DNA of 64,000 bases from Pseudomonadales bacterium (GTDB lineage Bacteria > Pseudomonadota > Gammaproteobacteria > Pseudomonadales > Azotimanducaceae): contig WLWP01000001.1 in the NCBI GenBank assembly GCA_012103505.1, positions 248,001-312,000 on the forward strand, given 5' to 3'. Of this stretch, positions 24,741 to 33,491 are shown one piece after another. The notes under the pieces were generated by a model. The model was not told the DNA's origin, did not search any database, and worked only from the letters and a program-made list of their open reading frames with translations. Numbering within the stretch: the stretch's first letter is position 1; each line of letters begins with the position of its first letter. Made by a program: the position numbers and the translations under genes.

Positions 24741-26399
24741 ATGAGTAACGCGGATATGATTGTAGAAATTCTGCAGAAAGAGGGTGTGGAGTTTCTTGGT
24801 GGGTTTCCAAACAACCGACTATTCAACTCCGCTGCATCGCACGACATACGCCCAGTTATTGCACGCACAGAGCGCGTCGCAATCAACATGGCCGATGCCT
24901 ACACCCGGATGAATAACGGTCGCAAGATCGGTGTAGTCGCCGTACAGGACGGTCCTGGCGTAGAGGCTAGTTTTCCAGCCGTGGCTCAGGCGTACGGCGA
25001 CAACACACCAATATTGATGCTACCTGGAGCCCACGCTCCCGCGATGCAGGACTATGACCCACAATTTATTGCTTCGCGGTCATTCCGTGACATCACCAAG
25101 TTCGCAAGCTTGATCAATGATGCGGATGCGATACCGCGGCGATTTGAGATGGGATTTTCGGCGCTCAAGAATGGCAAACAAGGCCCCGTCCTACTAGAAA
25201 CTGCAGCTAATCTGCTCTGGGGACAATACAAAGGCGAGGAACGCCCTTCCTATACATCTCCAAGGCGACATCGATCTTTAGCAGACCCGAGCGATGTAAG
25301 AGAAATTCTGGATGCGCTCCTCAGTGCCAAGCGACCGATGATCATAGCGGGACACGGCGTCTTGTATGCAGAAGCATGGGAAGAATTGAGAACGTTTGCT
25401 GAGTTGTTACAAATTCCTGTTACGACCTCCCTGTTAGGCAAGAGTGCATTTCCGGAGAGCCATGAGCTCAGCTTAGGGACTGCTGGTCGAACTATAACGA
25501 AGGCAGCCGGACATTTTGCGAATGAAGCCGATTTCATTCTCGGTATTGGCACCAGCTTTACCATCAATGACTTTACCGCGCGGATGCCGAAAGACGCCGT
25601 TCTAGGGCAAATTACCAATGCGCCATCGGATTTGGGCAAGTGCAGACCTGTAAAGTGCGCCGCTGTGGGCGATGCTCAATTGGTATTAAACCAGTTGATC
25701 GACGAAGCAAAGAGCATGGTTTCGGAAGCTGGCAGACCGGCAGCGGAGGAGACCATTGCCGAGATAGCCGCTTTGAGAAAAGAGTTTTTTGAAGAGTGGT
25801 CTGACCGACTGCTGTGTGAGGATGCAGGTGCGATTTCGCCATACCGCGTGATTCATGAGATGAATACGTTGTTCGATAAATCAAAGAGTGTCGTCACCCA
25901 CGATGCAGGTAATCCGCGTGATCAAATCGTACCTTTCTACGATGTCGAGACACCCAGAGGTTACCTGGGATGGGGCAAGTCGACACACCTAGGGTCGTCG
26001 TTGGGGATGGCGCTTGGTGCTAAGCTCGCCCGTCCTGAATGGCTGGCTGTCAACTTTATAGGTGACGCTGGTTTCGGCCAGACTGCTAACGATTTTGAAA
26101 CAGCGGTGCGTTCAGAACTACCGATAATGACAGTGCTCGTGAACAATGGTGTTATGGGCGGATATGGTGCCTACATGCCTGATGCAGTTGAAAAGTATCA
26201 ATCGAGCTCACTGGGAGGCGACTACACGGCTATGGCGCAGGCCATGGGTGGTTATGCTGAGCGCGTTGAGGCGGCTTCCGATGTGAGAGCTGCTCTCAGT
26301 CGGGGCATTGCTCAAACCGAAGCAGGCAAACCGGTTCTGCTCGAGTTCATTACCCGTGAAGAGCCGGTCTTAGCGATGGCCAACAAGTGGGGTATGTAG
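24741..26399 (+). CDS. Thiamine-pyrophosphate-dependent enzyme, paralogue 2
   Basis: 552 residues; ATG after a strong AGGAGG. Same build as the proteins at 8713 and 46401: N-terminus MSNADMIVEILQKEGVEFL, catalytic Glu44 in ARTERVAINMADAYTR, central domain with PMIIAGHGVLYAEA, and a C-terminal TPP domain with DAGNPRDQIVPFYD, WGKSTHLGSSLG and the motif G-D-A...V-N-N, where Ala replaces the last Gly of GDG. Expected to act on a 2-oxo acid or related substrate. It lies 82 bp before another, more distant TPP enzyme, which suggests either two activities or a heteromer. Confidence 0.88.
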   Translation: MSNADMIVEILQKEGVEFLGGFPNNRLFNSAASHDIRPVIARTERVAINMADAYTRMNNGRKIGVVAVQDGPGVEASFPAVAQAYGDNTPILMLPGAHAPAMQDYDPQFIASRSFRDITKFASLINDADAIPRRFEMGFSALKNGKQGPVLLETAANLLWGQYKGEERPSYTSPRRHRSLADPSDVREILDALLSAKRPMIIAGHGVLYAEAWEELRTFAELLQIPVTTSLLGKSAFPESHELSLGTAGRTITKAAGHFANEADFILGIGTSFTINDFTARMPKDAVLGQITNAPSDLGKCRPVKCAAVGDAQLVLNQLIDEAKSMVSEAGRPAAEETIAEIAALRKEFFEEWSDRLLCEDAGAISPYRVIHEMNTLFDKSKSVVTHDAGNPRDQIVPFYDVETPRGYLGWGKSTHLGSSLGMALGAKLARPEWLAVNFIGDAGFGQTANDFETAVRSELPIMTVLVNNGVMGGYGAYMPDAVEKYQSSSLGGDYTAMAQAMGGYAERVEAASDVRAALSRGIAQTEAGKPVLLEFITREEPVLAMANKWGM

Positions 26400-26481
26400 C
26401 GTCGGGTCTAAGAGAGATGACAGGTAGCGGGAAGGGTTAACAGAGAGAGAAACTTAGCAAGGTTCACAAGGGAGAGAGTAG

Positions 26482-28236
26482 ATGGCCGAGGCAAAGAAAA
26501 TCGCCGAGCAAAATAGAACCGCGAACAAAACTGTGGTTGGCACAGGAGGTGAGTTGTTAATGCATCAACTCGTCGCTCAGGGTGTGGACTATGCGTTTAC
26601 GAATACGGGTAGTGCAGAAGCAGGCTTCTTTGATGCCTTCCTCACAGTTCCAGGGGTGCAGCCAATTCTCTTGCTGAATGAATCCCTTGTTCTATCCGCA
26701 GCCGATGGTTATGCACGCGCGAGCCGCAAACCAGCCTTCGTCAATGTGCATCTTGCAGCAGGGACACGCCAAGGCTCTGGCCAGCTCTACAATGCCTATT
26801 TTGACGGGACGCCGATGGTAGTCACGGCGGCGATGCGTGATAACGGCTCCTTTGGTGATCACAATACACTAGGTGTAAGCAGCGGTTTTGCACAGATGAG
26901 TACCGTTCAAGATGTTACCAAGAAGCGCTGGGAAATCAGAGATGCTCGAGGCATACCGATGGCCACCAGGCGCGCCTTTAGCGAAGCGTTAACGATGCCA
27001 ACCGGTCCGACCTATATGGCATTTAGTGGTGAAGCGTTGGACGAAAAAGATGTTGAAGGCATGATTTCGCCAGGAACGGCGTTGGATGTGGCAACAACGC
27101 CTGAACAAAGTACGTTAGAGACGATTCACGATGCCTTGCTCAACAGCGAAAAACCGTTGTTGGTGGTTGGACCTGATGTACAAAATGCACAAGCTCAGCA
27201 GGAAATTCTAGAGCTTGCAGAAAATTATGCAGTGCCCGTTGCGGTAGGCTTCTTCGACTATGGTTCGTTCCCTCGATCTCACCCTAGCTTCCAAGGCATG
27301 ATCGATGCGCTGGCGCCAGATGACTACGACGTTGTCTGCTGTGTTGGTTATCGCCCAAATACCAGAGCCAACCCGACAGATGAGAGATTCCCCAGTGCCT
27401 TTAAGATTGGGATTGGTCAGGATCCCAGCATGCTGAACGGTAGCTTTGCACACGATGTTCAGCTGTGGTCTAACGTGAAGACTTCGTTAGCTTCGCTGAA
27501 CAGGATGTGGCAGCCCGGTGATGCGAACTTGCATCACATTTCGCAACGACGGGCGGCACTCGCGGAACAATCTGCGGCACGGCTTGCCAAGCAACGCGAA
27601 GGCGCACTTGGGCATGCAAAGGATTCACCCATCCACCCTAGTTTCTTAGGCTCCCGCATGGCGGAAATTCTCGCAAAGAACACCACTATGGTGTCCGAGA
27701 ACTTCAATGCGGCTGACCATTTGATGCCTTTCGGTTTCGCGGAGGAGGAATGGCGATTAGTTCGTGCCTATGGCGGTAGTCTTGGCTATGGCCTTGGTGG
27801 TGCGGTCGGCGCCCAGCTAGCTGATCCAGATCGACCTTGCGTTTTGAGTATTGGTGACGGCTCAGTGATGTACAGCTCTTCTGGCTTTTGGACGATGGCG
27901 CGGTACAGCCTGCCAATCATTACTGTGGTCTGGAACAACATGCAATACCAGACGGTTCGGACTAACTTTGCCCGTTGGGGTGGCAATATGGCAGAACAAA
28001 ACAAGTATCCAGAAACGTATCTCGGTGATCCGGAAATAGATTTCGTAATGCTTGCTAAAGCCCAGGGTATACAAGGTGAGCGCGTCGATGAGTCTTCTGA
28101 TGTCGACGCCGCTTTGACGCGTGCGCGTGAGGTGCAAGCAGGCGGTGAACCTTATTTACTTGATGTTCGTATTACGAATGTCGGGCCGGGGGCGGATCAG
28201 AGTTGGTACAAAGCGTTTAGCCTCAATACGGTTTAG
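26482..28236 (+). CDS. Thiamine-pyrophosphate-dependent enzyme, more distant member (IlvB-like)
   Basis: 584 residues, with a 20-residue polar N-terminal extension before the TPP fold (GGELLMHQLVAQGVDYAFTN). Catalytic Glu67 is in LLLNESLVLSAADGYARA. The C-terminal domain has the canonical GDGSVMYSSSGFWTMARYSLPI...WNN motif, so unlike paralogues 1 and 2 it keeps GDG. The overall look is nearer to benzoylformate decarboxylase or acetolactate-synthase-like proteins. A purine-rich leader (GGGAGAGAG) gives the ribosome site. The sensor kinase gene begins 3 bp after its stop, so the pair are probably cotranscribed. Confidence 0.88.
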   Translation: MAEAKKIAEQNRTANKTVVGTGGELLMHQLVAQGVDYAFTNTGSAEAGFFDAFLTVPGVQPILLLNESLVLSAADGYARASRKPAFVNVHLAAGTRQGSGQLYNAYFDGTPMVVTAAMRDNGSFGDHNTLGVSSGFAQMSTVQDVTKKRWEIRDARGIPMATRRAFSEALTMPTGPTYMAFSGEALDEKDVEGMISPGTALDVATTPEQSTLETIHDALLNSEKPLLVVGPDVQNAQAQQEILELAENYAVPVAVGFFDYGSFPRSHPSFQGMIDALAPDDYDVVCCVGYRPNTRANPTDERFPSAFKIGIGQDPSMLNGSFAHDVQLWSNVKTSLASLNRMWQPGDANLHHISQRRAALAEQSAARLAKQREGALGHAKDSPIHPSFLGSRMAEILAKNTTMVSENFNAADHLMPFGFAEEEWRLVRAYGGSLGYGLGGAVGAQLADPDRPCVLSIGDGSVMYSSSGFWTMARYSLPIITVVWNNMQYQTVRTNFARWGGNMAEQNKYPETYLGDPEIDFVMLAKAQGIQGERVDESSDVDAALTRAREVQAGGEPYLLDVRITNVGPGADQSWYKAFSLNTV

Positions 28237-28239
28237 CTA

Positions 28240-28755
28240 TTGCTCGGCGTATTCGTCCTATTAGTTGTTAGCGTTAACAGTGTAAGTGTTCTCGATCGCG
28301 CCGAGTTTCGAGTCGATCCGAGCCCGACAATTCCACTGGAAGGCTCCTGGCAGTCGATTCCGCTCAAAGACTGGTGGACGGCAGAGCGGTACGAGCAGGG
28401 TAATCATGGCTGGTATCGGATCCACTTTGAGCTGAACGAACTACCAACAGAGCGGTTAGGAATCCTCATTCGGCGAGTGAATATGAATGCCGAGGTACAC
28501 CTAAACGGTGAACTGGTCCTTTCTGGGGGGCGCTTTGAAGAACCCGTCGCCCGCAACTGGAATCACCCGCTTTATACAACACCGGTGCAGTCGCTGTTCA
28601 GGGTTGGTACCAACACTTTGCATGTGCGGCATGCGTCCTACGCGGTTAGCGGTAGCTTGCCGGAGATCTACATAGGTCCGGCAAGCGTGCTCTCTACAGA
28701 AGCTGAGACCTTGGCTCTCATGCAGTCAGGTATCGCAGATTTCTGTTTCCTGTAA
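28240..28755 (+). CDS. Sensor histidine kinase, N-terminal sensory part (frame broken)
   Basis: The frame opens with TTG 28240, 3 bp after the TPP enzyme, into a hydrophobic signal or anchor (LLGVFVLLVVSVNSVSV). It then shows a jelly-roll extracytoplasmic domain of the 7TMR-DISM / sugar-binding type: GSWQSIPLKDWW, WYRIHFELNE, NAEVHLNGELVLSGGRF, YIGPAS. The frame stops at 28755, just where the first membrane helix should begin. The helix continues in another frame from 28740. Adding one T to the T-run at 28740-28742 joins both into a protein of about 614 residues. Confidence 0.8.
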   Translation: MLGVFVLLVVSVNSVSVLDRAEFRVDPSPTIPLEGSWQSIPLKDWWTAERYEQGNHGWYRIHFELNELPTERLGILIRRVNMNAEVHLNGELVLSGGRFEEPVARNWNHPLYTTPVQSLFRVGTNTLHVRHASYAVSGSLPEIYIGPASVLSTEAETLALMQSGIADFCFL

Positions 28756-30083
28756 CGGTTTTTATCTCAATACTCATGTTTGCGACGTGGTTACGACGGC
28801 GGCGGGATCGATACTATTTGTTCTTCTCATTGGCTATCGCGTCTTGGTCGATTTACATCCTCAATATGTTCGTGCGAGAAATCTGGCTACCCACAGGCGT
28901 TTGGGAGTGGTTCGCACACTTTTCGGTTGAAGCTTGGGTGATCGCGTTTTGTGTTTTTGCCTACCTATACACAGGTCTAGATCTTCGAAAAATACGCTGG
29001 TTCTATGGCGCCTACATATTGGGTGTTGGGGTTTTTTATGCGGTGATCCCGCTCGCGACACTCGATTGGGTGGTTATGTACACACATGCGTTCTCGATGG
29101 CGATCGGTGCACACATGATTTTTCATCTGTTTAAGGCTGCTCACCGGCTAAAGTCGGGGACGCTCTATTTAATATCGGGTGGGTTGGTAGTCTTGTTAGT
29201 AACTGGTATCCACGATTGGATATTTCAATCTGGTTTATCAGGTGTCACAGGTACCTTCCCTCTCCACCTGCATTACTACTGTGCGCCCTTAGTTTTTGGT
29301 TTTATCGCTTGGCACCTGACATCTCGTTTCTCCGTAGCACTCAACGAGGCGGAAATCCTGAACCGAGAGCTTGAATACCGTGTTAGCGAAGCAGAAGAAA
29401 CGCTAGAACAAAGATATGCGCAGATCAGCGAGTTCGAAAAAAGCCACGCTGTGATGATGGAGCAAGATAGGCTATCGAAGGAGATCCACGACGGTGTCGG
29501 TGGTTCTCTGGCAAACGCCATTATGCTGACTGACTTGATAGACCGATCGGAGAAAGCCGAGCGCGTGCCACAGCTCAAATCACTGTTGGAAGGCGCGTTG
29601 AGTGAAGTGAGGCATTTGATCAGTGCGATGGCTGGTGACATCAGCACGACAACCGAGTTGAGCCAATATTTGCTTGAGCGAGCACAGCCAATGGTCGATG
29701 CAATGTCCCAAGAAGGTGTGCAGATCAACTTGATCATGTCGAACCTACTTAGCGAGGATCTCCCCTTGAGCAGTAATCAGGGACTTAATTTGGCCAGAAT
29801 CGGGGTCGAGGCGATCAATAATTCATTTCGCCATGCCAACGCGGAAAATATCTGGATCGAGCTCGCGGATATTCCAGGCGGGGTGGTGTTTTCGATCTCT
29901 GACGACGGCGTCGGGTTCGAGTCGAGTGCCGGTACCTCGCGTCTGAGCAAAAGCACTGGCTATGGCCTGAAAAACATGATGCGTCGTGCACGAGATATCG
30001 GTGCTGAATTGGATTTGGCTGAGAGAGAAGCCGGTGGGACGGATGTCAGGATTACGTTGGAGCTCCAGAACCTGTTGCGATAG
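28740..30083 (+). CDS. Sensor histidine kinase, membrane and kinase part (continuation after frameshift)
   Basis: 447 residues continuing the gene begun at 28240. Six to seven hydrophobic helices (from FLFPVTVFISILMFATWL to APLVFGFIAWHLT) are followed by a coiled coil (ELEYRVSEAEETLEQRY), a HisKA_3 box with the phospho-acceptor His in KEIHDGVGGSLANAIML, and a GHKL ATPase domain (GVEAINNSFRHANA, SDDGVGFE, GYGLKNMMRRA). This is a NarX-type kinase with a 7TM-DISM sensor. Its partner is very likely the LuxR-type regulator on the other strand, whose 3' end overlaps by 32 bp. Context suggests it senses a substrate of the TPP enzymes. Confidence 0.88.
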   Translation, partial: FLFPVTVFISILMFATWLRRRRDRYYLFFSLAIASWSIYILNMFVREIWLPTGVWEWFAHFSVEAWVIAFCVFAYLYTGLDLRKIRWFYGAYILGVGVFYAVIPLATLDWVVMYTHAFSMAIGAHMIFHLFKAAHRLKSGTLYLISGGLVVLLVTGIHDWIFQSGLSGVTGTFPLHLHYYCAPLVFGFIAWHLTSRFSVALNEAEILNRELEYRVSEAEETLEQRYAQISEFEKSHAVMMEQDRLSKEIHDGVGGSLANAIMLTDLIDRSEKAERVPQLKSLLEGALSEVRHLISAMAGDISTTTELSQYLLERAQPMVDAMSQEGVQINLIMSNLLSEDLPLSSNQGLNLARIGVEAINNSFRHANAENIWIELADIPGGVVFSISDDGVGFESSAGTSRLSKSTGYGLKNMMRRARDIGAELDLAEREAGGTDVRITLELQNLLR

Positions 30084-30684
30084 CGACGGCTTCAGCGCGA
30101 GAATTTACGTGCAATTTTTTATAGATGTGGCGGATGTGGTTATTGACTGTATGGACACTGATATCGAGTTGATCTGCAATCGCTTTATAGCTGCCCCCTT
30201 CGATGAGGTTGCCGAGAATGTCATTCTCTCGATCTGTCAGTGCTTCCAACTCATGGCTAACTGATTCGTGTTGAAATTCGTTTACTAATTTTCTTGCGAC
30301 GGAACCTGACAATGTGGACCCGCCGCGCTTTATCTCGCGGATAGCGTCGCATATCTCAGAGCTTCGACTGGCTTTGAGCATGTATCCAGATGCACCAGCC
30401 TTTATTGCCCGAATGATCGTTTCTGTGTCCTCGAAAGTAGTCAACATCAGTACTTCCAGATCCTCGAATTGCTGTTTCAGGCGTTGAGTCGCCTCGATGC
30501 CGTCAACGCCAGGCAATCCGATATCCATGAGCAACACATCAGGGAGTGGTAGTCGCGGTATCTCTTCAAGGGCTTGTTCTGCGCTCTGGTAGTGGCGCAC
30601 CACTTTCATGTCTTCATTGCTGATGTAATCAGTCAGAAGTTCGGCTGCGAGAGGATCGTCTTCGACGACGGCTACATGGATCAT
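30052..30684 (-). CDS. Two-component response regulator, NarL/FixJ type
   Basis: 210 residues: receiver domain (1-120) with acidic pocket EDD at 8-10, phospho-acceptor Asp54 (LLMDIGLPG), Thr near 83 (MLTTFED) and Lys near 104 (MLKAS); C-terminal LuxR HTH (about 145-205) with LTDRENDILGNLIEGGSYKAIA and VNNHIRHIYKKLHVNSRAEA. This type pairs with HisKA_3 kinases, and the one here ends tail-to-tail with it, overlapping by 32 bp. Its target genes are not shown; the repeated sites at 30715-30760 just upstream are candidates. Confidence 0.92.
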   Translation of the reverse strand: MIHVAVVEDDPLAAELLTDYISNEDMKVVRHYQSAEQALEEIPRLPLPDVLLMDIGLPGVDGIEATQRLKQQFEDLEVLMLTTFEDTETIIRAIKAGASGYMLKASRSSEICDAIREIKRGGSTLSGSVARKLVNEFQHESVSHELEALTDRENDILGNLIEGGSYKAIADQLDISVHTVNNHIRHIYKKLHVNSRAEAVAIATGSGAPT

Positions 30685-30714
30685 TCCCTAATTTTCGCAG
30701 TCGTAGTGAGACTT

Positions 30715-30760
30715 GGCCATAGCTTAAAATAGTCATAGCCGTAGCTAGAATTGGTCATAG
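30715..30760. promoter_or_regulatory. Three CATAG-containing repeats between divergent genes
   Basis: Related octamers GGCCATAG (30715-30722), AGTCATAG (30731-30738) and GGTCATAG (30753-30760) lie between the response-regulator start and the beta-propeller gene, with start-to-start steps of 16 and 22 bp. They may be binding sites for autoregulation by the LuxR-type regulator; this is only suggested by position and repetition. Confidence 0.35.
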
Positions 30761-30819
30761 TCGAGCCTGGCACGCATGCTGATGATAGGTGCTACATACT
30801 TCATGTAGGTCTGCACTCA

Positions 30820-32553
30820 GTGAAAACGCGTTTATCCACCTCGTTGTTATCCTTCGCCTCGATATTTTTTGTCACGGTCTTGTTTGGTGCCAAGCCGATT
30901 CAAGCCACAGTTCTCTTCGAGGCAGATCTCCCTAGTGAAATGAAATGGTCCAAGCTGACCGACGTCGGTACGCTTATCGTTGCGGGGTCAGAATATTTAA
31001 CCCATGTCGATCACGAGAGCGGCGCGACGTTGTGGCGACGCGACGATCTCGGTACGTTGGCACCGTTCAATGTGCGAGCTGTGCCAAATTCCCCGTATCT
31101 GGTCGTGAGTGAGCAAGTTTCAAAGATCCCGCCCAAGGCTCGCTTGCAGGTCTTAGACTTCATGACCGGCGAAACACTCTGGGACACAGGATCGCAAATT
31201 GGTAACAACCTGGCTGGGTTTCCGCTGCCGGGTGGCACCGAGGTTGTTTTTGTTCGTGAGATTAGTGGTGCGAAGGGAGTTAAACCTGGCACCTACCTAT
31301 CCAAGTTAAGACTTTCTGACGGTAGGGAGATATGGCGTACTCGCATAGGGGCCGTTGGTGCTCTACCCAAGCATCCAATGAACGACTCGGGATTTCTCCC
31401 GGTGATGGACTTGTCTGGGCATCCGGAGCCTGTGGTAAACGAAAACACGTTCATCCTGCCTGCTGGTGATCTGTGGGCTTTCGATCTGGTCACTGGTGCC
31501 GAGAAATGGCGGGTCAAACTCAAAGCCGGTCGACCTAATCTGAAGAACACCTACGCGCGACCTCTGCTGATTGGTGATTCCGTGATCGCTACAGGCAAGG
31601 GGAGATTGGTCTCGTTAAACCTGGAAACAGGTGCGGAGGAGTGGTCGACGAAACTATCGAAGGCGGCGCTTGCAGAAGTTGTTCCTGCTGGGAATGACTA
31701 CGTCGTGCGCATGGGTGGGACGTTTTCGACCGGTAAAAAACTCGTCCAGCAGAAGCCGTTTGGACTTGCTGTGGTTTCGCGTGATGGAGAGTTGCGGTGG
31801 CAGTGGAAGAAGGCTAAGCAGTCGATAACTAACGTTGCCTATGTGCCAGATGCAAATTTGATCGCAGTTGCGGACAAAAAGTCCCTATACGGGTTTACCC
31901 TTGACGGTAATGGCAAGCCATCCTTCACGAAGAAACTCTCTTTCAAACGTAAAATGGGTAAGGCTGAGGTCGCGGCCAAGAGTCTAGGTGCGGTGGGTGG
32001 ATTTTTGGGTGGTGGTCTTGCCGGTGCGGCTAAGAGTGTTGGCGGCGGTGATCGCTCGGACCCTCCGCTCGATATCACATCCTACGACAATCGCCTCGTG
32101 GTGCGCGGCCAGTTCCATGTACTGGCTTACGATGTCGGTCGGAGCGCTACTGACTGGTCAGTAGAGTTTGCACCGCCTGGCATAAATTCATTTGCCTTGA
32201 TGGCGATGGGAGCCGTTACAGCGACTGCGTCTCTGGGTAACGCAGCGGGTGCGTGGGGTAGTTCGAGTTATGCGACGCAAAGTGGTTTCCAACAAAGTAC
32301 TGCCAATATCAACAATGCCTACCAAAATATGGCTTCGAAGAGATACGCTCAGAGCGAGCGCTCCCAAGATGTCAGCTTTTTTCTTACCCAGGAAGACAAA
32401 GTAAGGAAACTCGTTGGGCTTAACTTGGCGTCTGGCCAAGAATTGGGTGAGATTGTTATGAGGGAGAAAGAACCGCAATTCACCGTGGATACCCGATCAG
32501 GGACGGTGTACTACTTTCCGGAAGGACGCAGGATACGGGCAGTGAGTTACTAA
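30820..32553 (+). CDS. Secreted PQQ-like beta-propeller repeat protein
   Basis: GTG 30820 is chosen because it opens into a signal peptide (VKTRLSTSLLSFASIFF...PIQA); a TTG at 30751 adds 23 poorly fitting residues. The 577-residue product has propeller-blade repeats with the AxDxxTGxxxW form: DHESGATLWRR, DFMTGETLWDT, LSDGREIWRT, DLVTGAEKWRV and NLETGAEEWST. A Gly/Ala-rich loop (LGAVGGFLGGGLAGAAKS) near residue 385 and an Ala/Ser/Asn-rich part near 470-510 interrupt the later blades. No PQQ ligands can be assigned, so a scaffold or binding role is as likely as an enzyme. It ends 2 bp from the convergent gene. Confidence 0.8.
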   Translation: MKTRLSTSLLSFASIFFVTVLFGAKPIQATVLFEADLPSEMKWSKLTDVGTLIVAGSEYLTHVDHESGATLWRRDDLGTLAPFNVRAVPNSPYLVVSEQVSKIPPKARLQVLDFMTGETLWDTGSQIGNNLAGFPLPGGTEVVFVREISGAKGVKPGTYLSKLRLSDGREIWRTRIGAVGALPKHPMNDSGFLPVMDLSGHPEPVVNENTFILPAGDLWAFDLVTGAEKWRVKLKAGRPNLKNTYARPLLIGDSVIATGKGRLVSLNLETGAEEWSTKLSKAALAEVVPAGNDYVVRMGGTFSTGKKLVQQKPFGLAVVSRDGELRWQWKKAKQSITNVAYVPDANLIAVADKKSLYGFTLDGNGKPSFTKKLSFKRKMGKAEVAAKSLGAVGGFLGGGLAGAAKSVGGGDRSDPPLDITSYDNRLVVRGQFHVLAYDVGRSATDWSVEFAPPGINSFALMAMGAVTATASLGNAAGAWGSSSYATQSGFQQSTANINNAYQNMASKRYAQSERSQDVSFFLTQEDKVRKLVGLNLASGQELGEIVMREKEPQFTVDTRSGTVYYFPEGRRIRAVSY

Positions 32554-32555
32554 CG

Positions 32556-33491
32556 CTAGAAGTTAGCTTGCGAGTAGGCGACGCGCTCAGCAACGCCCAT
32601 TCGGCGACTATCTAGCGCTTCGATCGCTTCGAGTCGAGGAATGAGTCCGGCGTCGTTCGCAAGCTGGATACTCAAGCCAGGGCGTGCGTTCAGCTCGAGG
32701 ATGAGTGGACCTTTGTCTTTGTCGATAACGATGTCACAACCGAGATAGCCAAGCTCGGTAACCTCAAATGTGCTGGCGGCGAGGTGGAGTAGTTCGGGCC
32801 AATCTGGGATACGTAGCTCGTCTAGGTCCGCGCCTGTGTCCGGATGTGCAGTGACGACCCTATCATGCTGTACGGCTCTAACAGGCTTGCCGCTCGCGAT
32901 GCCTAGACCCACGCCAATAGCGCCTTGGTGGAGGTTGGCTTTACCATCAGAGACCCGCGTAGTGAGTCGTAGCATGCCCATGATCGGAAAGCCTTTGAAG
33001 ATTATAAGCCTTATGTCTGGAACGCCTTCGTGGCTAAAGGCTTTGAAGCTTTCGTCGACCCGAACGAGCTCTTCGAGAAAGGCGATGTCTGTTCGTCCGC
33101 CGAGTGAATGTAGGCCGCTAATTGTGTTCGTTAGGTGACGTTTGATCTCTGCAGTGGAGATTGGGCTACCATTGGATTTGATGAATTGGTCCTCTTCCCT
33201 GCCACGAACCACCAGAATACCCTTGCCGCCACTGCCTTGGGCAGGCTTGGCAACAAACTCAGTCAGCGGAGCGATAATTTTCTCTAACGTTTCTATTTCG
33301 TGCTGGGTTTTCACGACGTGGATGAGTTCAGGGATGGCTAAACCAGCTTCGCGCGCGACTATCTTTGTGTTTAGTTTGTTGTCGACCAGAGGATAACGAG
33401 AACGATCGTTGTAGTGACCAATGTAGTGCACATTACGTCGGTTCATCCCCAAAACACCATGATTGGTTAGCTTTCTTGGTGAAATCCACAT
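32556..33491 (-). CDS. Alpha-L-glutamate ligase-like ATP-grasp protein (RimK-related)
   Basis: 311 residues of ATP-grasp fold: VAKPAQGSGGKGILVV (P-loop-like lid, near residue 80), FLEELVRVDESF, HQGAIGVGLGI and the metal/ATP motif DIVIDKDKGPLILELNARPGLS near 255-275. It matches the RimK-related group found with inactive transglutaminases. The family is expected to join glutamate or another amino acid to a carboxylate, but its real substrate is not settled. The ATG follows the upstream stop directly (no gap), so the triad 35725-32556 is translated in order: protease-like, 7TM transglutaminase-like, ligase. Confidence 0.9.
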   Translation of the reverse strand: MWISPRKLTNHGVLGMNRRNVHYIGHYNDRSRYPLVDNKLNTKIVAREAGLAIPELIHVVKTQHEIETLEKIIAPLTEFVAKPAQGSGGKGILVVRGREEDQFIKSNGSPISTAEIKRHLTNTISGLHSLGGRTDIAFLEELVRVDESFKAFSHEGVPDIRLIIFKGFPIMGMLRLTTRVSDGKANLHQGAIGVGLGIASGKPVRAVQHDRVVTAHPDTGADLDELRIPDWPELLHLAASTFEVTELGYLGCDIVIDKDKGPLILELNARPGLSIQLANDAGLIPRLEAIEALDSRRMGVAERVAYSQANF

